Assembly (NCBI GenBank): GCA_017521325.1
Contig: JAFXCV010000043.1
Span: 1 to 41,621 of the forward strand
DNA: 41,621 nt
Direction of reading: 5' to 3'
Origin: Oscillospiraceae bacterium
Lineage (GTDB): Bacteria > Bacillota > Clostridia > Oscillospirales > Ruminococcaceae
The translations under genes were made by a program, and so were the position numbers. The notes beneath the pieces were generated by a model. That model was not told where the DNA came from and did no database searches. It saw only the letters and a list, made by a program, of their open reading frames with translations. Position 1 is the stretch's first letter; each line of letters opens with the position of its first letter. Below are positions 13,148 through 21,954 of this stretch, piece after piece.

Positions 13148-13786
13148 TCAGTTTGTTTCAGTTTCCTGTTTGCTGAACGGACATCCGCAGTAATTCTGGC
13201 GGTAAAGGCTATATTCCTGCGAAAGCCGGATGGAACGCTTGTAGCCCTCTTTCTTTTTGAAATCCGATGGCAGCCACGCAATTCCGTATTTCTCGGCGAT
13301 CTCAAAGCCTGCGGCATTGATGAAAGCCGCATCCTTATGGGGGCTGACGGTGAGAGTCGTGGCAAAATAATCCGCACCGATTTCCTTTGCAGCCTGTGCT
13401 GCCATTTCCAGACGCAGACGGATGCATTTTCTGCATCTCTCCCCACGTTCCGGCTCGGCCGCAAGTTCCTTTGCAAATGCAAGAAAACGCTCCGGCTCAT
13501 AGCTGCCCTCCAAAAGCTCCACTTCGCCTGTAAGGAGCATTTCACGCAGAAGCCTTTGCAGCTCCTCCAGACGGAAGCGGTATTCCGTTTCGGGCAGGAT
13601 ATTCGGATTGTAGAAAAAAATCGTGATTTTGGCATGCTCCGTCAGGCGCTCCAGCACCGCACTCGAACACGGCGCACAGCAGGCATGCAAAAGAACATGC
13701 GGCGCATTGTTCGCCGCATGCAGGATCTGTTCCATTTCTCTTTGGTAATTACGCTTCTGCGTCAGTGCTGAATTTCCGGATTCCAT
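13148..13786 (-). CDS. queH: Epoxyqueuosine reductase QueH
   Basis: 212 residues. Catalyses the last step of queuosine tRNA modification, reducing epoxyqueuosine to queuosine with an FeS cluster. Seen: LLHACCAPCSS (Cys pair at 36-37 and Cys40), IFFYNPNILPETEY, the CRKCIRLRLE motif, TTLTVSPHKD and the C-terminal signature LPSDFKKKEGYKRSI...SLYRQNYCGC. AGGGAG lies 8 nt before the ATG. The start overlaps the upstream amidase gene by 25 bp, so the two are co-transcribed. No other queuosine genes are in the window. Confidence 0.95.
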   Translation of the reverse strand: MESGNSALTQKRNYQREMEQILHAANNAPHVLLHACCAPCSSAVLERLTEHAKITIFFYNPNILPETEYRFRLEELQRLLREMLLTGEVELLEGSYEPERFLAFAKELAAEPERGERCRKCIRLRLEMAAQAAKEIGADYFATTLTVSPHKDAAFINAAGFEIAEKYGIAWLPSDFKKKEGYKRSIRLSQEYSLYRQNYCGCPFSKQETETN

Positions 13787-14571
13787 TCCATTGTCTCCCT
13801 TGTTTCACCCATCGGATCCGATGCCGAGGGTGTTTCTGCAATCGAAAGATAGGTCTTGATGCCGTCTGCAATCGCCTTTGCACTTGCATCCTGATTATCA
13901 AGAATCCACTGTGCATACTGCGGAATGTCGTGGAATTCCACCTCCAGCAGACAGCAGGCGGTGATATTATTGTAAACCTCATACAGATCACGCTGGGTTT
14001 CGTCCTTCAGTCCACGATCCTTCGTGGGCGTGAGGGCAGCCATGTTATTGTACACGCACTCGGCAAGCGCACGGCTGCCGGGAACCTTGGTGTTATAGAA
14101 ACACTCCGTACCCTGTCCATTGCCGGACTCGCCGCCGGAATTACTATGCAGCGCCACATACGCACCGCATCTGAGCTGGTTGCCCTCGGCAACCTTTTCC
14201 CTGACATTGTCCTTCTCGCCGCACATATATACCGTGTAGCCATCCGCCTCGAGCAGCGCCTTGATGCGCTTTGCAAGGTCGATCATGGCAGCGGCTTCCG
14301 TTGTGGAATTATCACACGCATAGAGATTATCATACTGTGTGGATGGGCTGAGATACACCATTTTCAGGGGATCCGAAGGTGCTTCGGTCGTCGGCTGCGT
14401 TGCCTCCTGCAGCGGTCTTCCTGTCGGTGATTTTTCATCGTCCTTTCCGCAGGAGCGAACCGCAACGGAAATCAAGATGATCACCAGCACCAGCACCACC
14501 ACAACGCCCAGCAGGCGATCCCAACGGGCACGGGCATATAAATCCACCCAGTCTAATTTTTGTTTTGCCAT
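13762..14571 (-). CDS. Membrane-anchored N-acetylmuramoyl-L-alanine amidase-like protein, divergent
   Basis: 269 residues. One N-terminal transmembrane helix (about 20-38, VVVVLVLVIILISVAV), a Thr/Pro/Glu linker, then an Amidase_3-type domain. Known family members cleave the MurNAc-L-Ala bond in peptidoglycan using a zinc held by His, Glu and His. Here the Glu (STTE, E92), second His (ALHSNS, H142) and a late catalytic-type Glu (CCLLEVEFHD, E210/E212) are present. The first His of the usual DPGHG box is missing (MVYLSPSTQYDN instead). SPSxQ-type variants form a known clostridial subgroup; activity is uncertain. I chose the ATG at 14571 with AGAGGAAC upstream. Confidence 0.82.
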   Translation of the reverse strand: MAKQKLDWVDLYARARWDRLLGVVVVLVLVIILISVAVRSCGKDDEKSPTGRPLQEATQPTTEAPSDPLKMVYLSPSTQYDNLYACDNSTTEAAAMIDLAKRIKALLEADGYTVYMCGEKDNVREKVAEGNQLRCGAYVALHSNSGGESGNGQGTECFYNTKVPGSRALAECVYNNMAALTPTKDRGLKDETQRDLYEVYNNITACCLLEVEFHDIPQYAQWILDNQDASAKAIADGIKTYLSIAETPSASDPMGETRETMEWNPEIQH

Positions 14572-14630
14572 ATTTCTGTTCCTCTTTCTTTTTCTACACA
14601 TTCGCCGATAAAACGGCACTCTCATTTCAT

Positions 14631-14660
14631 ATTATACAATAAAAGTCCCCTGTCTGTCAA
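14631..14660 (-). promoter_or_regulatory. Promoter of the amidase-queH unit
   Basis: Minus strand: TTGACA (14660-14655), 18 nt, TATAAT (14636-14631). Confidence 0.82.
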
Positions 14661-14685
14661 CAGTTTCCTGCAATTTTCGCAAATT

Positions 14686-15516
14686 TCAGTCCTCCTGATG
14701 GAGCATGCGGTAGACCTCATTTTTGGTCAGTCCCGTTTCTTTTGCAGCCATTTTTGCGGCAGCCGCAGCGGACATTCCCTGAGAAAGATACATCTGCGCA
14801 AGCGTGAGGGCATCCTGTGCCGTAAGCGGCGCATCCTCCTGCACCGCACCATCAAGCACGAGCACAAATTCCCCTCTCGGTGCATGCTCCGCATAATACG
14901 CATCCGCCTCGGAAAGTGCCATGCGCAGCACTTCCTCATGCACTTTGGTCAGTTCACGGCAGAAGGAAACCACCCTGTCATCACCGCAGATCGCCCTGAG
15001 ATCCGCAATCGTCCTGCAAAGCTTGTGCGGCGCCTCATAAAGAATCGCCGTGCGGCTCTCGTGCTGTAATTGCGTCAGCATCTCATTTCTCGGCTTCTTA
15101 TCCACCGGAAGAAAACCATAGAACACAAACTGCGCCGTACTTCCGCCGCTGACGGAAAGCGCCGTCACCACGGCACTCGGTCCGGGGACTGCCTGCACGG
15201 AAATTCCACGCTCCCTACAGATACGCACGAGTTCCTCGCCGGGATCGGAAATGCAGGGCATGCCGGCATCCGTCACGATCGCACAGCTTTCTCCTGCCGC
15301 AATGCGGTCGGCAATTGCCTGTGCTGCGGCATTGCCGCTGTGATCGTGGTAGCTGACAAGGGGCGTTTTCAGTTCAAAATGCGTCAGGAGCTTTCTTGTC
15401 ACTCTCGTATCCTCCGCTGCAATGAAATCCACTTCTTCGAGAATCCGCAGCTGACGCAGGGTAATATCCTCCAGATTCCCGATGGGCGTACCCGTAACAT
15501 ATAGAATTCCACTCAT
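14686..15516 (-). CDS. rsmI: 16S rRNA (cytidine-1402-2'-O)-methyltransferase
   Basis: 276 residues, the usual length. Methylates the ribose of C1402 in 16S rRNA using SAM. Landmarks: LYVTGTPIGNLEDITLRQL, AAEDTRVTRKLL, SYHDHSGN, VTDAGMPCISDPGEELV and VPGPSAVVTALSVSG. Its ATG overlaps the stop of the upstream methyltransferase by 4 bp. The pairing with a TrmN6-like gene matches the yabB-yabC neighbourhood of Bacillus. Confidence 0.96.
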   Translation of the reverse strand: MSGILYVTGTPIGNLEDITLRQLRILEEVDFIAAEDTRVTRKLLTHFELKTPLVSYHDHSGNAAAQAIADRIAAGESCAIVTDAGMPCISDPGEELVRICRERGISVQAVPGPSAVVTALSVSGGSTAQFVFYGFLPVDKKPRNEMLTQLQHESRTAILYEAPHKLCRTIADLRAICGDDRVVSFCRELTKVHEEVLRMALSEADAYYAEHAPRGEFVLVLDGAVQEDAPLTAQDALTLAQMYLSQGMSAAAAAKMAAKETGLTKNEVYRMLHQED

Positions 15517-16250
15517 TGCATTGCCTCCTGCTCTGCCTGTTCACGATTCATATACAGTGCCTGTGCCTGCGGCGTCAGCACGCCGTTTTCATACATAATA
15601 AAGGGCTTTTCCATCTGCAAAAAGGGCTTTGCGCCCTTCTTTCCCTCCAAAAGAAAGAGCCACGGCATATCCTGTGCATTCTTCTGCACGAATTGCAGGC
15701 GTTTAGGTTCTACGCCTGCCGCACGCATGCCGCAGATATAGTCGGGCAGTCGTTCGGGTCTGCCGCACACGCACAGTCTGCCGCCGAAATTCAGAAGCCG
15801 TGCCGCTGCACCGCAGACATCCTCGGGCATGCAGTGAACGCCGTGACGGGCGATGCGCTGCGCCTCCAGTCCGCATTCGTAGCCGCTGCCGCAGGGCTGG
15901 TAGGGGGGATTGCAGATGACGAGATCCGTCTGCCCCAAGGGCGCACCCTCCCAAAGCGTCCGAAGATCGGCGTGGATGGGGGTAATGCCGCTGATACCGC
16001 TTTCGGCAATGCCCATTTTCGTCTGCTCGATCGCCTGCTGCTGGATATCCAGCGCATAAATATGCTTCGGGGGACGGTGCTTCTGCATAAGCAGGGGGAT
16101 GATACCGCAGCCCGTGCCGAATTCGCACACCGTATCCTTTTCACGATAGCGTGAAAAATGCGTCAGCAGGAATGCATCCGTGCCGAAGCGATGCTCCTGC
16201 GAGGTATATACGACGATTCCGCCGCCGATCGGCTCTGCTTTGACTTCCAT
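15513..16250 (-). CDS. TrmN6-like tRNA1(Val) adenine-N6 methyltransferase (YabB/YfiC)
   Basis: 245 residues. A Rossmann-fold SAM methyltransferase with motif I FGTGCGIIPLL (about 43-53), acidic motif ALDIQQQAIEQ and catalytic NPPY (about 110-113) typical of amino-group methylation. E. coli YfiC modifies A37 of tRNA1(Val), and Bacillus YabB occupies the same neighbourhood. The start HRFGTDAFLLTHF is also typical. AAAGGAGGG lies 8 nt upstream of the ATG. The first gene of a two-gene operon with rsmI. The exact tRNA substrate is inferred from homology. Confidence 0.9.
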   Translation of the reverse strand: MEVKAEPIGGGIVVYTSQEHRFGTDAFLLTHFSRYREKDTVCEFGTGCGIIPLLMQKHRPPKHIYALDIQQQAIEQTKMGIAESGISGITPIHADLRTLWEGAPLGQTDLVICNPPYQPCGSGYECGLEAQRIARHGVHCMPEDVCGAAARLLNFGGRLCVCGRPERLPDYICGMRAAGVEPKRLQFVQKNAQDMPWLFLLEGKKGAKPFLQMEKPFIMYENGVLTPQAQALYMNREQAEQEAMQ

Positions 16251-16286
16251 ATCATGCCCTCCTTTGCTGTATGTTCCATCCTTTCA

Positions 16287-16316
16287 ATTATAGCATGGAT
16301 TCATGGGAAATGTCAA
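16287..16316 (-). promoter_or_regulatory. Promoter of the methyltransferase-rsmI operon
   Basis: Minus strand: TTGACA (16316-16311), 18 nt, TATAAT (16292-16287). The -35 directly follows the upstream terminator. Confidence 0.85.
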
Positions 16317-16349
16317 CAAAAAAGAACCCGCAGATTTCTCTGCGGATTC
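16316..16349 (-). terminator. Terminator of the dockerin protein gene
   Basis: Minus-strand stem GAATCCGCAGA-gaaa-TCTGCGGGTTC followed by TTTTTT, 20 bp past the stop codon. Confidence 0.88.
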
Positions 16350-16369
16350 AAGAATCAATTTACAAATTA

Positions 16370-18688
16370 TTACTCTGCAACAGACAAAATGGATATATTA
16401 TTGAAATACTCTACAACTTTGGCTTGCATCTCCAGAGATTCTTCGGAAATTGAGGTGTCACATGAACTTACAGCACCATAAAAGTTCTTTGAAGTAAGAT
16501 TTGCAGCCTTGACTGTCGATACTTCAGACTCAAGTGTCGGAATCAGCTTTACAAGATACTTGAGGATCATCAGGCTGTCCGATGCTGTGGGCTTGCCGTC
16601 GCCGTCAACGTCAGCCGAAGCTTTTCCTGCGTCATCCAGAGACCCTGCACCAACCAGCGCACGATTCACTGCGATTACATCAAGGATATCAATGCTGCCG
16701 TTTCCGTCTGCATCGCCAATGGTGATTTCAGAAGGTCCATCGGTCGGATCCTGAGATTCATCGGTCGGATCTTCTTCGGACACAACGGTGAACGGGAATT
16801 CCAAATCGCCTGTCACCATGCTGAATTCAACGATCAGATTGGTGGTACCGGCGGATACGCCCTTGATGATAACGGTATCATTGTCAAGAACTTTTTCAAT
16901 CACTGCAATGGATTCATCCTCAATCCAAATCTTATTAACTCCACCAACAAGTCCGCTGCCGTTTGCTTTTACCTCTGCCGTTTCACCGATTTTCAGCTTC
17001 GTCGGAAGTCCATCCACATTGCCGCCGCAGTCTACCTCTGTGGGCTCTTCTGTCGGCGGTTCTGTTGTGTCAGGCTCTGTGGGTTCATCCGTCGGTGCCT
17101 CTGTCGGCTGCTGCTCTTCGCCTGCCATCTTCACGCCGTTGTCCTTGCAGAAATTCTTAACAGTCTCAGAATTACTGGAAACCACAATATCGGGATCGAG
17201 CTCCGGATATGCGCCCTCGCCGTAGCCGACGCTGTAGCTGTACATTCTCTTCACGCCGTCCGGAATGGTGATCAGCGTCATGGAATCGCAGCCTGCCAGT
17301 GCAAACTTCTCAAGCTTTGTTACAGTATCTGCAATTTCAACGCTCTCCAGCGATGTGCAGCGGTACAGCATGTGATTGCTGAAGGACTTCAGACCAGTCG
17401 GGAGCTGCAGGTCTGTCAGGCTTGTGCAGCCTGCCATGCACCAGATGCCGAGAGAATCCACGGTATTTTCAAACTTCAGGCTCTTGAGGCTGTCACAGCT
17501 GTAGAATGCATAGCTGCCCACCTGTGTCACGCTCTCGGGTACGACCATTTCTGTCAGGCTGTCGCACTCGAAGAATGCGTTTGCGCCGATAGCGGTAATG
17601 TTGTCTGTGATAACAAAGTTCTCCAGAGAACGGCACTTTGTAAACATGGATTCGGGAATTGTTGTGATGGTAGCCGGAAGTTCCATGCTCTTGAGACTTG
17701 CACAGCCATAGAAAATATAGTCGCCAAGCTTTTTCAGATTTGCAGGGAGCTTGACATCGGTCAGCTTCTCGCAGTTAACGAATGCACCGTTTCTGATTTC
17801 GGTAATGGTATCGGGAATCGTAACACTCTCCAGTCTGATACAGCCGTTGAACACGTTCATGTTGATGCATGTCATGCCCGCAGAAAGACCAACCTTCTTC
17901 AGGCTCAGGCAGTTGTAGAACGCATTGCTCTCCATCGTTTCTACCGTGTCCGGAAGCGTGAGTTCCTCAATACCGGAATAGGAGAACGCACCCACACGGA
18001 TGGTCTTGAGCGTACTGGGGATATTGACGGTTTTCAGGTTTGTACACATGTAGGTAGCATAGCCGCCGAGTGTTTCCACACCCTCTGCAATTGTGAGCGT
18101 TTCCAGAGAGGAACAGCTGTTGAACACATACTCACCCATATCTCTCACGCTGCCGGGCAGTGTGATTTCCTTCAGAGAAGAACAGCAGGTGAATGCGTCA
18201 ATGCCGATCTGCCAGAGCGTATCGGGCAGTGTGATGTCTGTCAGGGATGTACAGGATACGAATGCACACTCGCCGATCACCTCAACACTCTCCATACCCA
18301 CAACCTCTGTAAGGGAGGTGCAGTTACAGAATGCATAGGAACCGATCTTGGTAACGGTATCCGGAATTGTAACCTTCTTGAGCTTTGTGCAGTCCTGGAA
18401 ACAGCCGCCGTACAGCACCTTTACCGGGAAACCTTCGATTGTATCCGGGATGACAACTTCTTCCACTGTCGGGTCGCAGCCAACGATCTGAATGAAGCCC
18501 ATCTGGGAATACTGGTATGTCAGCACGCCTTCTTTGTAATTGGTGTTGATGTCAAGATCCGACTCAGGGCCAAGATCCATGGGAGCTGCATACACTTCCA
18601 TTGTCGGAACCACACTCTGCATTGCAGGTGCGCCGACAGCAGCCATTGCAAAGGCGAATACGCCTGCAATTACTCTTTTCATTTTCAT
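16370..18688 (-). CDS. Secreted BspA-type leucine-rich repeat protein with Big and dockerin domains
   Basis: 772 residues. Signal peptide 1-35 (VYAAP). BspA/LRR_5 repeats at about 75-495 in 23-residue units of the form IPDTVTKIGSYAFxNCTSL. Thr/Glu/Pro linker 524-552. A Big_2-like Ig domain at about 558-636 (LKIGETAEVKAN, IIKGVSAGTTNLIVEF). A second linker, then a type I dockerin at about 657-716 with two calcium loops (DADGNGSIDILD and DVDGDGKPTASD). An extra 56-residue tail follows. Dockerins bind cohesins on scaffoldins, so this protein probably docks onto a cellulosome-like complex or the cell surface. BspA repeats usually mediate adhesion. No catalytic domain. The start has GAGAGGTAGG upstream. 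Confidence 0.9.
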   Translation of the reverse strand: MKMKRVIAGVFAFAMAAVGAPAMQSVVPTMEVYAAPMDLGPESDLDINTNYKEGVLTYQYSQMGFIQIVGCDPTVEEVVIPDTIEGFPVKVLYGGCFQDCTKLKKVTIPDTVTKIGSYAFCNCTSLTEVVGMESVEVIGECAFVSCTSLTDITLPDTLWQIGIDAFTCCSSLKEITLPGSVRDMGEYVFNSCSSLETLTIAEGVETLGGYATYMCTNLKTVNIPSTLKTIRVGAFSYSGIEELTLPDTVETMESNAFYNCLSLKKVGLSAGMTCINMNVFNGCIRLESVTIPDTITEIRNGAFVNCEKLTDVKLPANLKKLGDYIFYGCASLKSMELPATITTIPESMFTKCRSLENFVITDNITAIGANAFFECDSLTEMVVPESVTQVGSYAFYSCDSLKSLKFENTVDSLGIWCMAGCTSLTDLQLPTGLKSFSNHMLYRCTSLESVEIADTVTKLEKFALAGCDSMTLITIPDGVKRMYSYSVGYGEGAYPELDPDIVVSSNSETVKNFCKDNGVKMAGEEQQPTEAPTDEPTEPDTTEPPTEEPTEVDCGGNVDGLPTKLKIGETAEVKANGSGLVGGVNKIWIEDESIAVIEKVLDNDTVIIKGVSAGTTNLIVEFSMVTGDLEFPFTVVSEEDPTDESQDPTDGPSEITIGDADGNGSIDILDVIAVNRALVGAGSLDDAGKASADVDGDGKPTASDSLMILKYLVKLIPTLESEVSTVKAANLTSKNFYGAVSSCDTSISEESLEMQAKVVEYFNNISILSVAE

Positions 18689-18828
18689 AATAATTACCTA
18701 CCTCTCTTTTTTGTGTTTTGCTTCGGGAACGGCACATCCGTAAATGCCGTAATTGCCCAAACCGCTCGAAATTATTGTAAAAATCCACGATATTCTTTCG
18801 CCCTCTCGCAAAAGATATATGCAATTTT

Positions 18829-18858
18829 ATTATACTCCAATTCCGATGTATTTGTCAA
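18829..18858 (-). promoter_or_regulatory. Promoter of the dockerin protein gene
   Basis: Minus strand: TTGACA (18858-18853), 18 nt, TATAAT (18834-18829). The leader is about 130 nt and has no clear hairpin. Confidence 0.82.
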
Positions 18859-18879
18859 GACCTAAATCAAAAAAATTGC

Positions 18880-18911
18880 AAAAAAATATCCGCCGCAGAT
18901 GCGGCGGATAT
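18880..18911 (-). terminator. Terminator of the membrane protein operon
   Basis: Minus-strand stem ATATCCGCCGCA-TC-TGCGGCGGATAT followed by TTTTT, 15 bp past the stop codon. Confidence 0.9.
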
Positions 18912-18925
18912 TGTAGAAATATATT

Positions 18926-21238
18926 CTATCTCCAGAAAATCAAAAGATCACGCAGATCAAAATAGAAATCCGGATATGTGTGCCACATTGTAAAATGCTC
19001 GCCGGAGGAAAGGAACACCGCAAGCGTCACCACGGGCGAGAGCAGCAGGAGCATTGCAAAAATACGTCCTGCGTCCTTTGCAAGCGTCGGAAATCTGCGC
19101 AGTCTGCCCTGCACTTCAAGCAGCAGAAGTGCTGCAAATACGGAAAGTACGGGGAGAATGTCGCACAGATAGCGGTCAACATAGCCGCCCATGCAGAAAT
19201 CAAGAAATGCGATCAGCACAGGAGCAAGGAAGGCAAGGCGGTAGATCCAGCGTTTTTCCACGCTGCATCCCTTACCCTTCGTCGCCGTCCAGAACAGCAG
19301 ATAGCCTGCGGCAGCAACGGGATACATGCATGCACCGAAACCGCTGGTGATGTAGGTATAATGGGACTGTGTTTCAAAGGAAAGGAATTTCCGTGAGATA
19401 TACGGGAACACACCGCCCACTTCAAAAGGCGTGAGGAAATAATGCACAATGGCAGACGGGAAATCGCTCATGCGCACGATGTTTGCAGATGTATTGCTCA
19501 CGGTAAGCTGATATGCGGCGCCGAAATCAAAGGGGGAACTGAATCTTGCGGCGTTGTACGCCATTGTCACGGCTGCACCGATCATAAGCGGCACACCGAA
19601 GCTTGCAACTGCGGTGAGCTTCTGATGCTTGCTAAGCGTATTGCGGCGTATCAGTTCCAGAAACGGCGGAATCAGCAGCACCGCATACAGCGAAAGCGTC
19701 GGACGGCTCAGCACGGCACAGGCAATGGCAAATCCGCAGCCGCCAAGATACAGACAGCGTGCCGTCTGCTTTTCTGCCATGCAAGCCTCCAGGCCCAGCC
19801 AGAGGTACAGAAAGAGAAAACAGATGCCTGCGGCAATTACCGCATAGTAGCGGTCGGCATAATGCGCACAGAAGAACAGTCCCGAGGCAGCCGCCGCACT
19901 GACAAGTCCGCACAGCAGCAGAAGGAGATTGACATCCTTTCCGTATTTTTTCACTGCCGACAGCATCGTCAGAAACAGAAAACACATGCCCAGTACGGAG
20001 AACACCATGGCCGTCATGGGAGCTGTGGGGATTTTTCCGGTCAGAAAATAAACAGGATAATAGACAAACACCACGGGGGACACGCCGAAATAGCTGTAGT
20101 ATTTTCCCTCATAAAACGCCTTATCCCAGAGAATGCTTGCGCCCGATGCGTCACGCTCATTGCGGTCATAGGGGTTTTCCACCTCCAGAAGTGCGGGGTC
20201 GGTTTCCACACGGAAATGCAGCTGTCCGTGCTGCCATGCGTCAAAGGTCTGTGCATAGGGATCGTAGTTCCCCACGCCCTCCTCCATATTGTAATCCACA
20301 AACTCCGTGATCCCATTTGGTGCCACAAGGAACATCCCTGCAACGGAAAGAATAAGCACGCCAAGCACCGCCTCACGGTGAAAAAGATTTTTGCTGTCAT
20401 AGGTGATTTTATGCAGCCCGAAACAGCGGATGGCACAGAGCAGGCACAGCACGCCTGCCAGCAGCAGGAAGCGAAGCAGGGAAAATGCAAAGGGCTTGAC
20501 ATTCATGACGGTCATCGAACGCAGACGCACGGCAGGCTCTTTTTCCACGTTGTAGAACTTGATCTTGACCTCGTGCAGCGTTTTATGCGGATTTACCGCA
20601 AAGGTCAGCGTATGCTGCGAGGGGTTCATCCATGTCATTCCGACACGCTGGAAGTCCTTCGAGAAATTCTCGTCCGTGATCAGGCACTCGCCCTTCCAGA
20701 ATTCATCCACGCTGTCCACGGAAAAGCTGATGTATTTTACGTTCTCACGCTCTATCGGGAACACAAGCTCCGCTGTGCCGCTGATGACGATATCCGGGCC
20801 GTCCGTTTCCGCATGCTGATCGGAAAGCTTGACACCCGATGTGACAACGGGAACCGATTCCGATGTGGGATGGAGGCTATAACACGGCGCACAGAATACC
20901 GCAAATTCCAGCACAAGGGACAGCACGACAAGCAGTGTGCCTTGGTGCAGGAATTTTTGCAGGGGCTTTTTCGTATCCGTCAGCACGAGCGTCACAACGG
21001 AATACACCGCCACCACCACTGCAAGCGTCACAATGGGGGCTCCGGTCGAGCTGTGCAGCGTGAATTTCGAGAGGATCGAATCCAGAGAGCAAAGCAGCAA
21101 AAGCGCCGAAGCCAGCAGCAGTGCCGTCTTTCGCAGAAGCTTTGGCAATTCCGTCTTTTTCACCTGCGTGATGCAGAACACCGCTGCGGCATCTGCAGTG
21201 CAGACAAGCAGTATGGAGATAAGCAAATAGAGATTCAT
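18926..21238 (-). CDS. Large polytopic membrane protein, GT-C glycosyltransferase-like
   Basis: 770 residues. Several N-terminal membrane helices, an extracytoplasmic beta-rich segment (about 125-250), then many helices. After the fifth or so helix comes YDPYAQTFDAWQHGQLHFRV, with acidic residues in the first large outer loop, as in GT-C enzymes that use lipid-linked sugars. It continues DKAFYEGKYYSYFGVSPVVF, typical of bacterial EpsG/GT39-like relatives. Inferred role: transfer of sugars to a surface polymer or protein. No exact family can be named. It starts 15 bp after the small membrane protein gene and forms an operon with it. Confidence 0.7.
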   Translation of the reverse strand: MNLYLLISILLVCTADAAAVFCITQVKKTELPKLLRKTALLLASALLLLCSLDSILSKFTLHSSTGAPIVTLAVVVAVYSVVTLVLTDTKKPLQKFLHQGTLLVVLSLVLEFAVFCAPCYSLHPTSESVPVVTSGVKLSDQHAETDGPDIVISGTAELVFPIERENVKYISFSVDSVDEFWKGECLITDENFSKDFQRVGMTWMNPSQHTLTFAVNPHKTLHEVKIKFYNVEKEPAVRLRSMTVMNVKPFAFSLLRFLLLAGVLCLLCAIRCFGLHKITYDSKNLFHREAVLGVLILSVAGMFLVAPNGITEFVDYNMEEGVGNYDPYAQTFDAWQHGQLHFRVETDPALLEVENPYDRNERDASGASILWDKAFYEGKYYSYFGVSPVVFVYYPVYFLTGKIPTAPMTAMVFSVLGMCFLFLTMLSAVKKYGKDVNLLLLLCGLVSAAAASGLFFCAHYADRYYAVIAAGICFLFLYLWLGLEACMAEKQTARCLYLGGCGFAIACAVLSRPTLSLYAVLLIPPFLELIRRNTLSKHQKLTAVASFGVPLMIGAAVTMAYNAARFSSPFDFGAAYQLTVSNTSANIVRMSDFPSAIVHYFLTPFEVGGVFPYISRKFLSFETQSHYTYITSGFGACMYPVAAAGYLLFWTATKGKGCSVEKRWIYRLAFLAPVLIAFLDFCMGGYVDRYLCDILPVLSVFAALLLLEVQGRLRRFPTLAKDAGRIFAMLLLLSPVVTLAVFLSSGEHFTMWHTYPDFYFDLRDLLIFWR

Positions 21239-21253
21239 GGTATGTACCTTCCT

Positions 21254-21790
21254 TTATTGATCGCTGAGGATTTTCGGTGCCTCCGCTTCTTCCCTTCTGC
21301 GTTTTTCTTCATGCTTTCCCTGTCTGTAGACCTGCACATCGTAGGAAAGAAGCTGCCACACGCAAAGCACGCAGAGCAGTGCAAACGGCAGGAGCATCGG
21401 CAGGAGTCTGTCACGATACATGCTGCTCACGGGCTGCATGGTCTGACCCATGCCGGGAAAATTCTGATCGGCATACGCCATAAAGCGTGACAGCACGATC
21501 ATGCAGGACGCAAAGCCTGCGCCGCCGCAGAAAAGAGAAATGACATTGCACAGCCAGAATCTGACACGCTGCCCGAGCAGGCAAAGCACGACTGCGGCAC
21601 ACAGCAGTACGGAACCAATGCGCATCCATGCGGCAAATGCCGCAAAAAGCTGCGGATAATTCCCTGCATCGACATTATACTGCCATCCCGCCGCCGACAT
21701 CTGGGGCATGAAAAGTGCATAGACCACAGCGCTCAGCAGCAGCAGGATGATGAGCAGGATGCGGACCACTTGCGGCATTTGTTTTTTCAC
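21254..21790 (-). CDS. Small membrane protein, unknown function
   Basis: 178 residues from the GTG at 21790, chosen because AGAGGTG lies 7 nt upstream; the ATG four codons later and the long upstream extension are less well supported. About four membrane helices (VRILLIILLLLSAVVYALF; SVLLCAAVVLCLLG; NVISLFCGGAGFASCMIVL; MLLPFALLCVLCVWQLL) and a charged C-terminal tail with EEKRRREEAEAP. No recognised domain. The tight linkage suggests it partners the GT-C-like protein downstream. Confidence 0.6.
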   Translation of the reverse strand: MKKQMPQVVRILLIILLLLSAVVYALFMPQMSAAGWQYNVDAGNYPQLFAAFAAWMRIGSVLLCAAVVLCLLGQRVRFWLCNVISLFCGGAGFASCMIVLSRFMAYADQNFPGMGQTMQPVSSMYRDRLLPMLLPFALLCVLCVWQLLSYDVQVYRQGKHEEKRRREEAEAPKILSDQ

Positions 21791-21885
21791 AGACAACACC
21801 TCTTTATTATAACAATTGAAATCCGAAATAATTGGAAGAATTTTCTGATTTTCTGCGGCAAATTTATACCGCCAATGATTTTCAG

Positions 21886-21915
21886 TGATAAACCATTCCC
21901 CATCTGCCCATGCTA
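21886..21915 (+). promoter_or_regulatory. Possible forespore-type (sigma-G/F) promoter of spoIVB
   Basis: CATGCTA (21909-21915) fits the sigma-F/sigma-G -10 pattern CATNNTA exactly. 18 nt upstream is TGATA (21886-21890), a 4-of-5 match to the GNATR -35 pattern. No sigma-A promoter is obvious here. Confidence 0.45.
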
Positions 21916-21954
21916 TGTTTGTGCATGAACACATGCACAGAAAGCAGGTGAAAA

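Noticed and set aside
17372..18865. 497-codon plus-strand frame opposite the dockerin protein
   Set aside because: It is the complement of the leucine-rich repeats, so it appears repetitive. The minus-strand gene has signal peptide, dockerin, promoter and terminator.
19442..21490. 682-codon plus-strand frame opposite the GT-C-like gene
   Set aside because: The minus strand gives a coherent membrane protein with promoter-side partner and terminator. The plus product is His/Gln/Arg-rich without domains.
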